DNA of 7,379 bases from contig JAOUIC010000078.1 of assembly GCA_029884275.1 (NCBI GenBank), positions 1 to 7,379 of the forward strand, in the 5' to 3' direction. How positions within the stretch are numbered: position 1 is the first letter of the stretch; each line of letters opens with the position of its first letter. The translations under genes and the position numbers were made by a program. This DNA is from Gemmatimonadota bacterium. Lineage in GTDB: Bacteria > Gemmatimonadota > Gemmatimonadetes > Gemmatimonadales > GWC2-71-9. Below, piece by piece: positions 6,186 to 7,379 of the stretch. Under the pieces are notes generated by a model. The model made no database searches. It was given only the letters and a program-made list of their open reading frames with translations, and was not told the origin of the DNA.

Positions 6186-7337
6186 TCATGCGCCCCCCTT
6201 GGCAAGCGCCTCGCGGGTCCGGGCGTGACGGACTTCGCCCTCGTGGGTGATCAGCGCGCCATCCTGGATGTCATCCTTCAAATCGAGCTTGAAGGCCTTC
6301 TCCGCGGTGAATGCCTGCATGAAGCTGAGCAGGTTCCGGGCGAAGAGCAGGCTGGCGTGGGTCGGAACGGTGCTCGGCAGGTTGAGCGGCGCGAGGATCG
6401 TCACGCCATGGACCTGGACGGTCTCGCCGGGGCGCGACAGCTCGCAGTTGCCGCCGCCGTCCGCGGCGAGGTCCGCGATGACGCTGCCGGGTTTCATCGC
6501 CCTGACGATGTCGGCGCCGATCAGGCGCGGCGCGAAGATGCCGCCGATGAGGGCGGTGGTGATCACCACGTCGACCTCGGCGCACTGTCTGGCCAGCATC
6601 TCCTTCTGCCGCGCCTGGTCCTCGGCCGAGAGCTCCTTGGCGTAGCCGCCGCCGGCCGACGCGTCCTGCTTGAGCTCGATGCCGACGTACTTGGCGCCGA
6701 CGCTCTCGATCTGTTCCTTCACCTCGGGCCGCACGTCCGTGGCGAACACGTTCGCGCCCAGCCGCCGGGCAGTGGCGATGGCCTGCAGGCCAGCCACGGC
6801 GGCACCCACGACGAACACCCTGGCCGGCGGCACCATGCCCGCCGCCGTCATCAGCATCGGGAAGTAGCGTGGCAGCTCGGCGGCCGCGAGGAGGACGCCC
6901 TTGTACCCGATGATGTTGTTCATCGAGGAGAGCGTGTCCATCGACTGGGCGCGGGTGGTGCGCGGGATCGCGTCGGTGGCGAAGGCCGATACCTTCCGCG
7001 TCGCGAGCGCCCGGGCCGCCTCGAGATTCCTGAGCGGCATCAGCGAGCCGAGGTAGATCGCCCCGGGGCGCATCCAGCCGACCTCATCGCGATCGCCACC
7101 AAAGGCCGGTGCGTTGACCTTGAAGACCAGATCGGCCGCACCCGTCATCGAGGCGGGGTCCTTCGCAATGGTCACCCCGACGGCGGCGTATGCCTCGTCG
7201 GGGAATCCGGCGTCAGTGCCAGCACCCGCCTCGATCGCTACCGCATAACCAAGCTGGATGAGTTTCTTGCCCGTTTCCGGCACCAGGGCGACGCGTCGTT
7301 CGCCGGGCCGGGTCTCCTTCAGGACGGCGATGTTCAT
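6186..7337 (-). CDS. pntAA: NAD(P) transhydrogenase subunit alpha part 1 (NAD(H)-binding domain I)
   Basis: A soluble 383-residue subunit that binds NAD(H) on the cytoplasmic side of transhydrogenase, in the split form known from Rhodospirillum rubrum. It shares the alanine dehydrogenase/PNT fold. The N-terminus NIAVLKETRPGERRVAL is typical. The hydride-transfer loop PRTTRAQSMDTLSS keeps the four key residues, R126, Q131, D134 and S137 (Rhodospirillum Arg127, Gln132, Asp135, Ser138). The Rossmann motif is VVGAAVAGLQAIATARRLGA (from about 176), where the second glycine of GxGxxG is alanine. TDVRPEVKEQ follows. The distal part TALIGGIFAPRLIG and DLAADGGGNCE is standard. I chose the ATG at 7337 because homologues start near MxIAVLKE and AGGGG lies 9 nt upstream; a GTG at 7343 would add two residues. 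First gene of the pnt operon. Only 42 bases upstream are visible, with no convincing promoter. Confidence 0.96.
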   Translation of the reverse strand: MNIAVLKETRPGERRVALVPETGKKLIQLGYAVAIEAGAGTDAGFPDEAYAAVGVTIAKDPASMTGAADLVFKVNAPAFGGDRDEVGWMRPGAIYLGSLMPLRNLEAARALATRKVSAFATDAIPRTTRAQSMDTLSSMNNIIGYKGVLLAAAELPRYFPMLMTAAGMVPPARVFVVGAAVAGLQAIATARRLGANVFATDVRPEVKEQIESVGAKYVGIELKQDASAGGGYAKELSAEDQARQKEMLARQCAEVDVVITTALIGGIFAPRLIGADIVRAMKPGSVIADLAADGGGNCELSRPGETVQVHGVTILAPLNLPSTVPTHASLLFARNLLSFMQAFTAEKAFKLDLKDDIQDGALITHEGEVRHARTREALAKGGA

Positions 7338-7379
7338 GGACACCCACCCCTGCTGGAGTGGAAATGCGAGACAACTCCG

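Noticed and set aside
5759..6205. Upstream extension of the pntB reading frame
   Set aside because: It overlaps pntAB and the end of pntAA out of frame; homology starts at the ATG at 5758, which has its own ribosome site.

Overview
The window is GC-rich, densely coding bacterial chromosomal DNA. All six genes have recognisable families, and one of them, a periplasmic-type protein, has no known function. I see no tRNA, rRNA, CRISPR array, transposase, phage gene or attachment site. The taxon cannot be fixed from this sequence. The GC-rich codon use, the three-subunit transhydrogenase, the compact RpoD-like sigma factor and the Met-rich DUF4412-type secreted protein would fit a soil or environmental lineage such as Gemmatimonadota, but that is a low-confidence inference.

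Left part (1-2664, minus strand): a compact group-2-type sigma-70 factor (40-933) lies downstream of a tyrosine phenol-lyase (1246-2664). The 312-bp gap between them holds two candidate promoters for the sigma gene, each with a TATATT -10 box, and a hairpin. The sigma gene therefore probably has its own transcription. The lyase keeps every residue that separates tyrosine phenol-lyase from tryptophanase, so it should cleave L-tyrosine to phenol, pyruvate and ammonia.

Middle (2807-4115, plus strand): transcribed divergently from the lyase, a flavin-reductase-like protein and a secreted methionine-rich DUF4412-type protein sit 28 bp apart and may form a small operon. The convergent intergenic region after them (4116-4348) holds a large imperfect inverted repeat and a strong bidirectional terminator-like hairpin.

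Right part (4349-7337, minus strand): a complete pntAA-pntAB-pntB operon encodes the proton-translocating NAD(P) transhydrogenase in its three-polypeptide form. PntAA is the soluble NAD(H)-binding domain I, PntAB carries the first membrane helices, and PntB carries the remaining helices plus the NADP(H)-binding domain III. The genes are tightly packed, with an ATGA overlap between pntAB and pntB. The complex uses the proton gradient to make NADPH from NADH.

I found no convincing undescribed multi-gene system. The points most worth a second look are the phenol-lyase beside a flavin reductase, the Met-rich secreted protein, the 71-bp inverted repeat, the altered dinucleotide-binding glycine motif in PntAA, and the paired promoters in front of the sigma gene.
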